A DNA stretch of 64,000 nt from Luteibacter mycovicinus (GTDB lineage: Bacteria; Pseudomonadota; Gammaproteobacteria; Xanthomonadales; Rhodanobacteraceae): NCBI RefSeq assembly GCF_000745235.1, contig NZ_JQNL01000001.1, positions 4,086,001 to 4,150,000 of the forward strand. The letters run 5' to 3'. Each line of letters opens with the position of its first letter. Position 1 is the stretch's first letter. Under the pieces are notes generated by a model. The model ran no database searches. It worked only from the letters and a program-made list of their open reading frames with translations, and was not told the origin of the DNA. Shown here in pieces: positions 8,955 through 16,309 of the stretch. Both the position numbers and the translations under genes were made by a program.

Positions 8955-9307
8955 GCGTTCGCGCCCTTGGCGATCGCCAGGCGAAAGCTCTGCGCCGCGC
9001 CGGAGTCGGTCAGCACCGAATCGATGATCAGCTCGAACGCGCCCTGGAACGCGTCAGCGGCGACCAGCGCGACGCGCTTGACGGCGATGCGCGGTTCCCA
9101 GCGGCGAAGCGCCGTGGCGACGGCGGAATAGAACAGCGTGCGGTTGGCGGCGTTGGCCGGCGCGTCGATCATCGCCGGTGCCCATGAGCCGTAATCGCGC
9201 CGTGCGATGCGCGTGCCGATCAGGGTCCAGACGATATCGTTGATCGACTGGCGTACGTCTTCGTACTCAGCGGTGTCCGCGCCGGTGAAGTGGTCCATTC
9301 CCGTCAT
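8951..9307 (-). CDS. W: Baseplate wedge protein W (P2 gpW, gp25-like)
   Basis: A 118-residue gp25/gpW-family protein. It contains ADTAEYEDVRQSINDIVWT and TRIARRDYGSWAPAMID, with the usual R-x-x-x-P-x-YG-type turn, and a later FYSAVATALRRWEPRIAV. It forms part of the inner baseplate wedge. The ATG at 9307 overlaps the V stop (ATGA). A second Met three codons later is possible. It is coupled at both ends to V and J. Confidence 0.95.
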   Translation of the reverse strand: MTGMDHFTGADTAEYEDVRQSINDIVWTLIGTRIARRDYGSWAPAMIDAPANAANRTLFYSAVATALRRWEPRIAVKRVALVAADAFQGAFELIIDSVLTDSGAAQSFRLAIAKGANA

Positions 9308-9894
9308 TGCGGCGCGGCCGTGGTGGCGGAGCCGGCCTGCACGCCGGGATGCTTGTGGCCCTTGCCGCTGATACCGGCCGCGATAACGTCCGTGTCGCCC
9401 GTGACCGTCTGTTTTGAGTGCACGTCGCCGTCGACGCTGACGTTCTTCGTCACGGCAAGGTTGCCGTCCAGCGTCGCGTCGCCGGTGAAGAGGAAACCAC
9501 CAGGTGCGCTGACTTCGACGCGGCCGCCGCCGGGCAGCACGCCCTGGAGCAGGTGCTTCACCTGGTCGTACAGCAGCACGGCGCCATCGCCGAAGGCCAT
9601 GACGACGTTGTCCGCTGTGGCGCCCTCGGGTGCGGGGAATGCGTCGGAGAAGATGCCGCAAAGGGCTACGCCGCTGGCCGGGTCACCGAAGGGGGAGAGA
9701 ACCAGCACCTGCTCGCCAACGGCTGGGGGAGACCACTGGCGAAGGGATTTGCCGGCGCGCGGCGCGAGCCACGGCAGCGGCGCAGTAAGGAGTCCTCCGA
9801 CCTGCACGCGCACGCGTGCGGGCTTGATGGTCACGGATTGAACCGTACCGTACCGGATGAGGTTGGCCTGGGTGCGGGCAAGGTCGGAGGACAT
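9304..9894 (-). CDS. V: Baseplate assembly/spike protein V (P2 gpV)
   Basis: A 196-residue spike protein in the chosen frame start MSSDLARTQANLIRYGTV, which aligns with gpV openings; an ATG at 9918 and a GTG at 9930 lie in frame upstream. The OB-like part contains GGLLTAPLPWLAPRAG and WSPPAVGEQVLVLSPFGD. The rest is beta-helical spike, ending with a GHKHPG motif typical of the HxH metal-binding tip. The spike pierces the outer membrane. A late-promoter-like dyad lies immediately upstream (9939-9963), and its position favours the shortest start. Confidence 0.93.
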   Translation of the reverse strand: MSSDLARTQANLIRYGTVQSVTIKPARVRVQVGGLLTAPLPWLAPRAGKSLRQWSPPAVGEQVLVLSPFGDPASGVALCGIFSDAFPAPEGATADNVVMAFGDGAVLLYDQVKHLLQGVLPGGGRVEVSAPGGFLFTGDATLDGNLAVTKNVSVDGDVHSKQTVTGDTDVIAAGISGKGHKHPGVQAGSATTAAPQ

Positions 9895-9938
9895 GCCCGG
9901 CAGCTTCGCCAATGGCATTTGCCCGCGCACGCGGCGCG

Positions 9939-9963
9939 TGTTCTAAAGCGGTGTTTTAGAACA
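9939..9963 (-). promoter_or_regulatory. Dyad upstream of V, probable P2-type late promoter activator site
   Basis: Perfect inverted repeat of nine bases each side: TGTTCTAAA, seven-base spacer, TTTAGAACA. It lies between S and V, exactly where P2 has late promoter PV. A related dyad (TGTTCT ... AGAACA) is found in the O/P gap at 16240-16265. P2 late promoters need the zinc-finger activator Ogr bound to a TGT-N12-ACA dyad near -55; here the outer bases are also TGT and ACA but spacing differs. There is no T-run, so a terminator is unlikely. The role is inferred from position and recurrence. Confidence 0.5.
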
Positions 9964-9968
9964 ACGGA

Positions 9969-10439
9969 TCAGGACTTCAGGTGGTCGAGGATATGGTTGC
10001 GCACCATCTCGCGGTCGGCTGGCGAGAAGCCGAGCAGCTGGCGGCGTGCGTAGCGAACCTCGCGCGCACCCGACGAAGGCTTGTCTTCGAGGCCTTCCTG
10101 GTGAACCCGGGCGATGCGCGCGGCGCGGCCGCCAAAGCCGACTTCGACGCCGTTGATGTCGGCATTGATCTTGAGCCAGCGCGCGGTGCGAATCTTCGCG
10201 AACATGGTGGTCTTGCCGCGGCGGATCGAACCCCGCTTGCCGCGCAGGTTCTTCGACGGCGCCTTCCGCGCCGTGTAAGGCGTGCCGTCGGGTTCCTTCT
10301 GCGCCGCGATGCGTTGCGCCTGCGACTGGCGCAGGTCGCGGCCGATCAGACGAGTGAGCGCCTTGCGACCGGAGGCCGACAGCTTGGCGAGCAGCGAGCC
10401 TGCCCATAGCTCCAGCTGGTTCAGGTCGCCGTTTGCCAC
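9969..10439 (-). CDS. S: Tail completion protein S (P2 gpS, virion morphogenesis)
   Basis: A 156-residue protein with the gpS family pattern: LARLRQSQAQRIAAQ-like helix (here DLRQSQAQRIAAQKEPDGT), basic segment KNLRGKRGSIRRGKTTMF, and the conserved VGFGGRAARIARVHQEG followed by YARRQLLGFSPADREMVR. It is needed for tail completion and head-tail joining. The start overlaps the end of R by 19 bases, as in other P2-like phages. Confidence 0.95.
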   Translation of the reverse strand: MANGDLNQLELWAGSLLAKLSASGRKALTRLIGRDLRQSQAQRIAAQKEPDGTPYTARKAPSKNLRGKRGSIRRGKTTMFAKIRTARWLKINADINGVEVGFGGRAARIARVHQEGLEDKPSSGAREVRYARRQLLGFSPADREMVRNHILDHLKS

Positions 10440-10849
10440 AGGACATTCTCCATCAGGTCATCAGGTGGCTCGGGCGGGTGGGTGATCGTGCCGGCGGCGT
10501 CGACGGCGATCGCTTCCTGTACGTCGAGCTCGAGCTTGAGGTCCACCAGCTCGCTCGTGATCATTTCGACCTCGAAGCGAAGGGCTTTCTCGGCGAGCTC
10601 CGGGTTGGCCAGCAGACCGGGCATCTCGGCGCGGATCCATCGGAGGGCCGCATCGGCTACCCGGTCCACGTCGCCGGCGAAGTCCTGGATGATCGCGGTC
10701 AGCTGGTAGTGGTACGCAAACCCGCGCCCGGGCGATCCGCCGGATACCACGCGGCCGCGCTCGGCGAAGATCGCCACGTTTTCCGGGTTGGCGGCAAGGT
10801 CGGGCCACGACGCCAGGAGCGCTTCGCGGAACCGCTGCATCTTCTTCAT
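10421..10849 (-). CDS. R: Tail completion protein R (P2 gpR)
   Basis: A 142-residue protein with the gpR pattern: MQRFREALLASWPDL at the start, GRGFAYHYQLTAIIQDFAGD in the middle and LRFEVEMITSELVDLKLELD before an acidic, Pro-rich end. It works with gpS in tail completion. The ATG at 10849 gives MKKMQRF; the second Met, three codons on, is also possible. It overlaps the Rz stop by four bases and the S start by 19. Confidence 0.93.
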   Translation of the reverse strand: MKKMQRFREALLASWPDLAANPENVAIFAERGRVVSGGSPGRGFAYHYQLTAIIQDFAGDVDRVADAALRWIRAEMPGLLANPELAEKALRFEVEMITSELVDLKLELDVQEAIAVDAAGTITHPPEPPDDLMENVLWQTAT

Positions 10850-11343
10850 CGCGCGGGCGCCATGTCAGGATCGATGTGGCCGCGTACCCAGTCCTGCAGG
10901 GCGCTCAACTGCTCGGCCGTTTCGTGGCAGCTGCCGTAGTTGCCGACGATGATGTCGAGGGCTTGAGAGGCTGCAACGGCTTCGCTGGCCGCATCAGGAT
11001 CTCCGGTGGCGTCCACCTCGGGCACACCAGCGGCCGCGGCGTCGTGCAGCCAGACAAAGCCATTAGGGAGCAGGTAACGGCGATCAGCAGTCGGCGTGAC
11101 ATAGCGGGGAATCTCCTGGCGAAGGGTGGCGGTGGTGTCGTGCACGACGCGCACGCGATCGACAAAGGCGGTGATGCGCACCACATCGGCACGCGCGGCG
11201 GAGGCCTCGAAGTCCGCCGCGATCGCGGCCGTCGACGCGGCGGCGAGCTTGGCCGACAGCGATGTGTTGTCGTGATGCTGCCACCACAGCAGTGCGCAGC
11301 AACCGGCGAGCAGTGCGGCAAGGGCGATGGTCAGGGTCTTCAT
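10846..11343 (-). CDS. Rz-like inner-membrane spanin (LysB type)
   Basis: A 165-residue protein with one N-terminal membrane anchor (KTLTIALAALLAGCCALLWW) and a long Ala-rich helical periplasmic domain (SLSAKLAAASTAAIAADFEA), the layout of Rz i-spanins. It would bridge to Rz1 and disrupt the outer membrane in the last step of lysis. The ATG at 11343 overlaps the muramidase stop (ATGA). An Rz1-type lipoprotein lies wholly within it in another frame (10905-11102), which strongly supports the assignment. Confidence 0.85.
   Translation of the reverse strand: MKTLTIALAALLAGCCALLWWQHHDNTSLSAKLAAASTAAIAADFEASAARADVVRITAFVDRVRVVHDTTATLRQEIPRYVTPTADRRYLLPNGFVWLHDAAAAGVPEVDATGDPDAASEAVAASQALDIIVGNYGSCHETAEQLSALQDWVRGHIDPDMAPAR
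10905..11102 (-). CDS. Rz1-like outer-membrane spanin lipoprotein, nested in Rz in another frame
   Basis: A 65-residue frame lying entirely inside the Rz gene. It begins MSRRLLIAVTCSLMALSGC: a short basic start, hydrophobic core and lipobox LSGC with Cys19 as lipidation site. The mature part is short and Pro-rich (TTPRPLVCPRWTPPEIL), as in Rz1 proteins. A good ribosome binding site (AGGAGA) lies nine bases upstream of the ATG. Nested Rz/Rz1 pairs are known from lambda and P2 (lysB/lysC). Easily missed by gene finders because of the full overlap. Confidence 0.82.
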   Translation of the reverse strand: MSRRLLIAVTCSLMALSGCTTPRPLVCPRWTPPEILMRPAKPLQPLKPSTSSSATTAAATKRPSS

Positions 11344-11909
11344 GCCGCGGGCGCTCCACGATTGATCCAGCCGTATAGGAACTGGCGCTGCGCGGGGTCC
11401 GACTCGGCCAGCGCAAGGTAAGCGGTGTCCCTGACGCCCTTGATGGCGCGCAGAAGCGCCGCGGCCCCGAGCGGGCCACGCCAACGGAGGAAGGCGCGCA
11501 GCGCGTCGCGTGTGACGGCGCCGGCGTTCCCGTCCACTTTGAGAACCGCGTAGCGCGTGCCGCCGACGTTGAAGCCGTTCAACCAACGCTGCAGGAAGTT
11601 CGCCGCACGCGCCGGGCCCATGTTGACGCCGATATCCACCAGCAACGCGCCGATGTCGGGATCGATGGCGACGATCTGGTCGAAGCCGGGCACGGTGACG
11701 TACTGCTGCCGGTAGATAGTTCGTGCGGTCGCTTCGGGTAATGCCTGCATGGGGCCGGTGTAGCCGGCCAGGCGGGCCGTCCGCTCGGTGATGCCGTAAC
11801 GCGTCGGCCCGCCGCGGTCGGTCGGATTATTGGTGTACGTGCCGCCGCCTTCCGCGGCAAGCACGCTGTCGATGATGCGCGCGATGCGCTGCTCGGCCAG
11901 GTCGATCAC
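11340..11909 (-). CDS. Phage endolysin, GH108-type muramidase
   Basis: A 189-residue lysozyme of the glycosyl hydrolase 108 family with a C-terminal PG_binding_3-type domain. The active-site region reads VLAAEGGGTYTNNPTDRGGP with the catalytic Glu in EGG, followed by TRYGIT. The C-terminal part has VDIGVNMGPARAANFLQRWL and KVDGNAGAVTRDALRAFL. It cleaves peptidoglycan once released by the holin. No signal peptide or SAR segment is visible, so it should depend on a holin. Overlaps its neighbours by four bases on each side. Confidence 0.95.
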   Translation of the reverse strand: MIDLAEQRIARIIDSVLAAEGGGTYTNNPTDRGGPTRYGITERTARLAGYTGPMQALPEATARTIYRQQYVTVPGFDQIVAIDPDIGALLVDIGVNMGPARAANFLQRWLNGFNVGGTRYAVLKVDGNAGAVTRDALRAFLRWRGPLGAAALLRAIKGVRDTAYLALAESDPAQRQFLYGWINRGAPAA

Positions 11910-12454
11910 GGCAGCCGCCCATGGATCAGGCGCGAGAGGCCCATCAGGGCAAGGGCGATCGAGGCGAGCACCTCACGGGCGTAGTGGGCGAGGTTGCCCT
12001 TGTGCCGATCCATCCGCCAGGCGAACCACGCGACCGCGAGGCTTTCCACCGGCCCCGGGGGCGGCTTGATGCCGAACATGAGCTTGGCCGACGTAGCGGA
12101 CAGGGCAAGAACCAGGATCCACGACAGCCAGGCATACACCTGCCGATGCCGAGAGTCGCCGCGGCGAAAGGTAAGCAGTCGCCCCGTAGCAAAGAGCGCG
12201 GATAGCAGCATGACGATCGACCAGACGCTGACACCACGCAGGTGCATCCACGCCGCCGCCAGGTTCTCCAGAATCGCGCTCTGGTATGTGCTTCCCACGG
12301 CGACGAGGCACTGCGCGCCGACGTAGCCGAGCGATGCCACACCGACCCACAACGTGCGCCAGGGCGGCGAGCGACCGGCGAAGAGGCCGAGGGTCCAGAA
12401 GAGGGTGAAGGTGGCGGCTAGGGCGAAAGCGGCCAGGAGGATCAGGATATCCAT
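11906..12454 (-). CDS. Phage membrane protein in lysis cassette
   Basis: A 182-residue protein with about four hydrophobic segments: LILLAAFALAATFTLFWTLG, LWVGVASLGYVGAQCLVAVG, VWSIVMLLSALFATGR and WLSWILVLALSATSAKLMF. The C-terminus is basic. It lies between holin and endolysin genes and is coupled to the endolysin by an ATGA overlap. It may be a second holin or an antiholin, but membership in a named holin family is not clear from sequence alone. Confidence 0.75.
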   Translation of the reverse strand: MDILILLAAFALAATFTLFWTLGLFAGRSPPWRTLWVGVASLGYVGAQCLVAVGSTYQSAILENLAAAWMHLRGVSVWSIVMLLSALFATGRLLTFRRGDSRHRQVYAWLSWILVLALSATSAKLMFGIKPPPGPVESLAVAWFAWRMDRHKGNLAHYAREVLASIALALMGLSRLIHGRLP

Positions 12455-12458
12455 GGGA

Positions 12459-12812
12459 TCAGGCTCCGCGCTTGAGGATGCTGGTGAAATCGAACGCCTT
12501 GACGCGATCGATAATCTGGGTGGTCACGGTGATGGCGAGCGTGGCGGCCAGGAAAGCCGCCACGCCGGTGCTATGCAGCGGTAGACGCTGGATGACCTCG
12601 GGCGCGGCGACATAGCCGGCGGCGATGCTGACCAGCAAGTAGGTCGCGCGGACTGGCAGCGACAGGTCGCGGGCGCTGGTAACGAACAGTGCGCCGCCGG
12701 CAATGGCGCCGATGAGCGCATTGGCGTCCACGCCAGGCACCAGGGCAGACGCCGCGGTGGCGGTGGCGGCGGTAGCCGTGAGCGCGAGAGCGGTGGTGGC
12801 GGGTTCGGTCAT
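12459..12812 (-). CDS. Putative phage holin
   Basis: A 117-residue small membrane protein. After a Thr/Ala-rich N-terminus it has three hydrophobic stretches: ALIGAIAGGALFVTS, ATYLLVSIAAGYVAAPEV and STGVAAFLAATLAITVTTQI, then a charged tail (RVKAFDFTSILKRGA). Size, topology and position between tail gene X and the endolysin match holins of P2-like phages (gpY position). The ATG at 12812 lies two bases beyond the end of X. Confidence 0.85.
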   Translation of the reverse strand: MTEPATTALALTATAATATAASALVPGVDANALIGAIAGGALFVTSARDLSLPVRATYLLVSIAAGYVAAPEVIQRLPLHSTGVAAFLAATLAITVTTQIIDRVKAFDFTSILKRGA

Positions 12813-12814
12813 GG

Positions 12815-13039
12815 TCAATCCCACAGGTTGATAAGAGGGAGCACCGCCGGCGCGACGGTTGCGCGTGCCGGCAGCTTGACGAGGGTGCCTTCGGGAAGGA
12901 TCGGGCCCAGCCGGGCAAGGCCGCGGTTGAGTTCCAGCACCTGCTCGGTGACGCCGCGTGTGGCGCCCAACTCGCGCCAACAAATGGCGTCCACGGTGTC
13001 ACCCTGGCGAGCACGCACCACGTCCGCCTCGGCGGTCAT
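12815..13039 (-). CDS. X: Tail protein X (P2 gpX, LysM-like)
   Basis: A 74-residue gpX-family protein. VRARQGDTVDAICWRELG is the conserved LysM-like opening, followed by VLELNRGLARLGPILPEGT and VKLPA. gpX is a small essential tail protein of contractile phages, probably at the tube end or hub. Its ATG shares one base with the TAA stop of L. Confidence 0.95.
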   Translation of the reverse strand: MTAEADVVRARQGDTVDAICWRELGATRGVTEQVLELNRGLARLGPILPEGTLVKLPARATVAPAVLPLINLWD

Positions 13040-13518
13040 TAGATGAGCTCCACGGTGCAGCGGCCGACACCCAGAATGTCGGAGATGGCCCAGCGCGCAT
13101 TGCGCCGGAAATCGTCCGCCGCCACCGACTCGAAGTCGGCGCGGAAGTCGCCGGCGCGGGTGTTGTCCCAATCGCGGTAACTCTCGGCGAGGCTCGCCTG
13201 CACGGTGCTGGCCACCGCGCGCTGGTAGCGATGCACCAGGGCCCTGGCACCGGCGATGGTCTCGCCGATATCGGCGGCGTACTCCCAGCCCTCGGCACGC
13301 ATGCGCGCACGATAGACGGCCAGTTCCTGGTTGACGCTCAGTACCGCGTCGATTGTGGCGGCACGCAGCCGTTCCGGGGTGACGTTGCCGGTCAGGCGTG
13401 ACTCCGCACGCAGTTGGGCCACGTCGATATCCGGCCAGAAGCCGTCGTTGACGACGGGCGGCTCAGGTGCGGGGTTGCTGACGGGGGCGGCGCCACCGTT
13501 GGCGACAAGGCTGGACAT
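13039..13518 (-). CDS. L: Head completion protein L (P2 gpL)
   Basis: A 159-residue protein with the gpL pattern: NDGFWPDIDVAQLRAESRLT near residue 24, then TPERLRAATIDAVLSVNQEL and later LVHRYQRAVASTVQASLAES with YRDWDNTRAGD. It finishes the filled capsid and forms the head-tail connector. It follows M after an 89-bp gap that holds a bulged hairpin (13533-13593), and overlaps X by one base. Confidence 0.95.
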   Translation of the reverse strand: MSSLVANGGAAPVSNPAPEPPVVNDGFWPDIDVAQLRAESRLTGNVTPERLRAATIDAVLSVNQELAVYRARMRAEGWEYAADIGETIAGARALVHRYQRAVASTVQASLAESYRDWDNTRAGDFRADFESVAADDFRRNARWAISDILGVGRCTVELI

Positions 13519-13532
13519 GCGAGGTTCCTAAA

Positions 13533-13593
13533 ACGGCGGTGGACGGGTGGGTCACCGGGGCCTGAAAGGCTGGATCGCCACCCGTGCCGCCGT
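13533..13593 (-). other. Bulged hairpin in the M-L intergenic gap
   Basis: Inverted repeat: ACGGCGG (13533-13539) pairs with CCGCCGT (13587-13593), and ACGGGTGG (13543-13550) with CCACCCGT (13578-13585), separated by a small asymmetric bulge. The loop is 27 bases. In the late mRNA this would be a stable 15-bp structure just upstream of L. There is no T-run, so it is not an ordinary terminator; RNA processing or translational control are possible. Confidence 0.5.
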
Positions 13594-13607
13594 GCGCCGG
13601 GGGGAGC

Positions 13608-14300
13608 TCAGGTGCCGTCGGACGACGGCGGTTCGTTGGAGCCTTCGCGGCGCAGGCGCGCGGCGAGTTGCTCGATATCTTTCTTAGCGCCGACCGCCTC
13701 GTGCAGGTCGACCGCCTTGCGCAGCAGCGCAATGGCCCGCGAGGGATCGTGTTCGATGAGGTGTCGGCCGGTGGCGAAGAGCAGCTTGGCGCGCACCTGG
13801 TCCGGCATGTCGCAGGATTCGGTGAGCTCGTGGGCAGCCTCGAGTGTGGCCACCGGGAAGGTCTCCTGGCGTGCATAGGCACGCAGGGCGGCGATAGCGG
13901 TTTCCTCGGCAACGAAGGTGCCAGGGGTACGCTTGAAGCGCTCTGCCGTGGAAAGCTTGTGCTCGATGATGTACTTGGCGATCGCAAATGCGCCGTCGAA
14001 GTCACCCACATCGATGCGCCAGGTCATGATGTAGGACAGCACCTCGTCCTGCACGCCGACGCCTGAGCCGATCACCGCGCCGACATAGTCGGCGTAGTCC
14101 GGTAGCAGCTCGCGCTTCAAGGAGATCTTCGCTTCCCGGGACTGGATGGCCTTCAGTCGCCGACGGTCCTCGTCCAGCTTGGCGCGGATGAGGCGGTGGG
14201 CGTCGGAGGTATGGCGGTCCACGACCTGCCCGGGCACCGCGTTAGCGGTAGCCCGGGCAGCGAGGACGCGCATCTTGTGAGCCTGCGCGGGGGAGGTCAT
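13608..14300 (-). CDS. M: Small terminase/endonuclease subunit M (P2 gpM)
   Basis: A 230-residue protein starting MTSPAQAHKMRVLAA. It contains LKAIQSREAKISLKRELLPDY and the family core ITWRIDVGDFDGAFAIAKY-like stretch (here MTWRIDVGDFDGAFAIAKYI) followed by ERFKRTPGTFVAEE. gpM is the small terminase subunit that, with gpP, recognises and cuts cos. The C-terminal TPR-like helices end in an acidic tail. It directly follows N, with one base between N's stop and its ATG. Confidence 0.95.
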   Translation of the reverse strand: MTSPAQAHKMRVLAARATANAVPGQVVDRHTSDAHRLIRAKLDEDRRRLKAIQSREAKISLKRELLPDYADYVGAVIGSGVGVQDEVLSYIMTWRIDVGDFDGAFAIAKYIIEHKLSTAERFKRTPGTFVAEETAIAALRAYARQETFPVATLEAAHELTESCDMPDQVRAKLLFATGRHLIEHDPSRAIALLRKAVDLHEAVGAKKDIEQLAARLRREGSNEPPSSDGT

Positions 14301-14301
14301 G

Positions 14302-15315
14302 TCAGACCCACGAGCCGATGACGATGTTTTCCACCAGGGCGGCTGCGCCCAGGTCCTCGACCACATACGCGTCATTGCTCGACTCGTAATTGGCGATGCG
14401 ATCGCGCTTGGGCTCGTCCATCACCTGACGGCGGCGGGCGCCGTCCTGGTAGTACAGCGACAAGTTCTTCGGCATCGTCACCAGCACGGCGTTGTCCGGG
14501 AAGAACGGCACGACGAGGCCGGGCAGGCCACCGATCGACTTCTGGCTGACGAGCAGCTGGGAGGCGAGCTCGTCCTGAGCGCCCTGCTGGCGGTTCACGA
14601 CCGGGAAATATTTGTCGTGGAGCAGCTTGCGGCCCACGTGGGCACGCAGGCCAGTGTTCTGCTGATGCCAGGGGTCCAGCATCGTGATGACGTCGTACAC
14701 GAGCGCGTCCAGCGTCTCGTAGTCGCCACCGGGGCCGACGCGGACTTGACCGGCCTGCTTGGTACCGGTGGCCATGACATTCTCGGGCGAACCTTCGCGC
14801 AGGTTCTGTAGCCAACCCTTGTTGACGTCCTGCAGGAGGGGATTGGTGGCCAGGTCCGTGGCCGGGGCAATGCTCTTGCCATTCCAGCCGATCGTCAGGC
14901 GATCGAGCGCCTGGCGCTGGATGATGGCATCGCGCAGACGGTTCTGGAAGTCGGGGAACTTCGCCCATGCATCGAGCAGCGCGTACGGAAATGCCGTGTC
15001 GAAATCGGTCTTGACGCAGTTGTACAGCTGCTCGGTCAGCGAGGACACGTCACGCGGGTTGCGGTCCTTCTGCGTGGTGTCGGTGCGGCTGGCCACCGGG
15101 CCAGTGACGCCCAAGCCTAGCTTCGCTCCCGACTTCTCGGTCACGCCGATCATGTTGATGAGGCTCAGGTAGTCGCTCGACTCTTGGATGCGGGTTTCCA
15201 GGCGCTGCTGGATCGTGGGCGACACGGCGAACTTCTCGGTCGCATGCGCCACGCTGTTGAGCGTGGCCAGCTGCGCGCAGAAGGCGGCGAAGGCAAGGCG
15301 GGTCGGATTGAGCAT
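14302..15315 (-). CDS. N: Major capsid protein N (P2 gpN)
   Basis: A 337-residue HK97-fold capsid protein of the P2 family. Characteristic stretches are LETRIQESSDYLSLINMIGV, GVTGPVASRTDTT, the WAKFPDFQNRLRDAI segment and WNGKSIAPATDLATNPLL with QDVNKGWLQNLRE. The N-terminal portion is normally removed by the gpO protease. Length is close to P2 gpN. It lies 39 bp downstream of O and is followed by M. Confidence 0.97.
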   Translation of the reverse strand: MLNPTRLAFAAFCAQLATLNSVAHATEKFAVSPTIQQRLETRIQESSDYLSLINMIGVTEKSGAKLGLGVTGPVASRTDTTQKDRNPRDVSSLTEQLYNCVKTDFDTAFPYALLDAWAKFPDFQNRLRDAIIQRQALDRLTIGWNGKSIAPATDLATNPLLQDVNKGWLQNLREGSPENVMATGTKQAGQVRVGPGGDYETLDALVYDVITMLDPWHQQNTGLRAHVGRKLLHDKYFPVVNRQQGAQDELASQLLVSQKSIGGLPGLVVPFFPDNAVLVTMPKNLSLYYQDGARRRQVMDEPKRDRIANYESSNDAYVVEDLGAAALVENIVIGSWV

Positions 15316-15354
15316 GGAATCCTCAGGGGGCGGGGGAGGGTGGGTGGAGCTCGA

Positions 15355-16161
15355 TCAGCAGTCGGTGACAACCGTTGCGGGACCGTCGGCACGCGGGCGC
15401 TCGACCGTCTTGCCCGGAGCGGCGTCGAACTTGGATTCGAGATCCTGGATGCGCTTGGTCAGCGCCTCGGTCTTTTCATCGACGGTCTGGAACTGCTTGG
15501 CCGTCTGCGTGCTCTGCGCGCTACCGTGCTCGGCGACTTCGGTCATCGCCTGTTCGAGGGCGTTGAAGCGACCATCATCGGTTGCGGCTTTCCTGCTGAG
15601 GATGGAGCGGAAGCGGGACAGGAAGCCCTCGCCGACGGCGGCCGGCTCGTCTTCGAACTCGATGTCGACCTCGATGGCGACGCTGAAATAGTTATCCGCA
15701 TGCTGCTTTCGGGCGGTGAGCGGGCTGACCGCGGGATTGCCGGCGGAGAACGCCAGCATTTCCGTACCCAGGCTGGCCGGGTTGTCGGTCACGGCCAGAC
15801 CGACGAGATAGGCCTTGCCGGTGTCGGCAAATTTCGGGTTGACCTCGATCGAGGTGAACACCTTCTGGCCTTTCTTCGTCATTGCCACCAGGTCGTCGGT
15901 GGGATTGAGCACGGCGAAGAGCTCGGCTTTACCCGCAGCGTTGTCCTCCTGGCTCAGGCTTGCCACCTGGCCGAAGGCGCGAAACGGGCCATCCGGCAGC
16001 GTTCCACGGATGTGCTCAATGTTGATGGTGGCGGTGTACTTGGCCGGGTCGTAGCTGGCCGCCATCTGCTGGATCCAGTCGCGCTCGATGGTGCGGCCGT
16101 CGACGGTTGCGCCCTCGGTAGCGATGCGGAACTTCTTCGACTTCTTGGTCTTGTCGGCCAT
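15355..16161 (-). CDS. O: Capsid scaffolding protein and serine protease O (P2 gpO)
   Basis: A 268-residue protein. The N-terminal protease half starts MADKTKKSKKFRIATEG. Aligned with P2, the catalytic triad is Asp21 (ATVDGR), His50 (NIEHIRG) and Ser104 (FTSIEVNP). VGLAVTDNPASLGTEMLAF is a family hallmark. The C-terminal half (about 180-250) is helical and coiled-coil-like (AEHGSAQSTQTAKQFQTVDE), the scaffolding part. It matures the capsid and then cleaves itself. First gene of the leftward late operon from the O/P gap. Confidence 0.96.
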   Translation of the reverse strand: MADKTKKSKKFRIATEGATVDGRTIERDWIQQMAASYDPAKYTATINIEHIRGTLPDGPFRAFGQVASLSQEDNAAGKAELFAVLNPTDDLVAMTKKGQKVFTSIEVNPKFADTGKAYLVGLAVTDNPASLGTEMLAFSAGNPAVSPLTARKQHADNYFSVAIEVDIEFEDEPAAVGEGFLSRFRSILSRKAATDDGRFNALEQAMTEVAEHGSAQSTQTAKQFQTVDEKTEALTKRIQDLESKFDAAPGKTVERPRADGPATVVTDC

Positions 16162-16239
16162 GCTGCGGTGCCTCGAATCGTGATGGGTGTGAGTAGGCCG
16201 TCAGCATCGGCACGCCCCTTTCGCGCGGCAACGAGCGCT

Positions 16240-16265
16240 TGTTCTAGGAGTGGGCTTTAAGAACA
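16240..16265. promoter_or_regulatory. Dyad in the divergent O/P gap, probable late promoter activator site
   Basis: Inverted repeat TGTTCT (16240-16245) and AGAACA (16260-16265) with a 14-base spacer, between the divergent O and P genes, where P2 has overlapping late promoters PO and PP. The half sites are identical to those of the dyad upstream of V (9939-9963), spacer 13. The distance from the dyad centre to the chosen P start (16310) is about 57 bases, the same as from the V dyad to the chosen V start (9894). Function is inferred. Confidence 0.5.
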
Positions 16266-16309
16266 TCTCGCGCGGGATTAGGACGTGGCCGCTGCCTACG
16301 CTGTCGGCC

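Noticed and set aside
9895..9930. Upstream GTG/ATG starts for gpV
   Set aside because: They crowd the dyad at 9939-9963, lack a ribosome binding site, and family members open like MSSDLARTQANLIR; kept only as alternatives.
16250..16309. Upstream extension of terminase P to 16250
   Set aside because: It would run through the late-promoter dyad, adds residues without family similarity, and makes the protein longer than P2 gpP.
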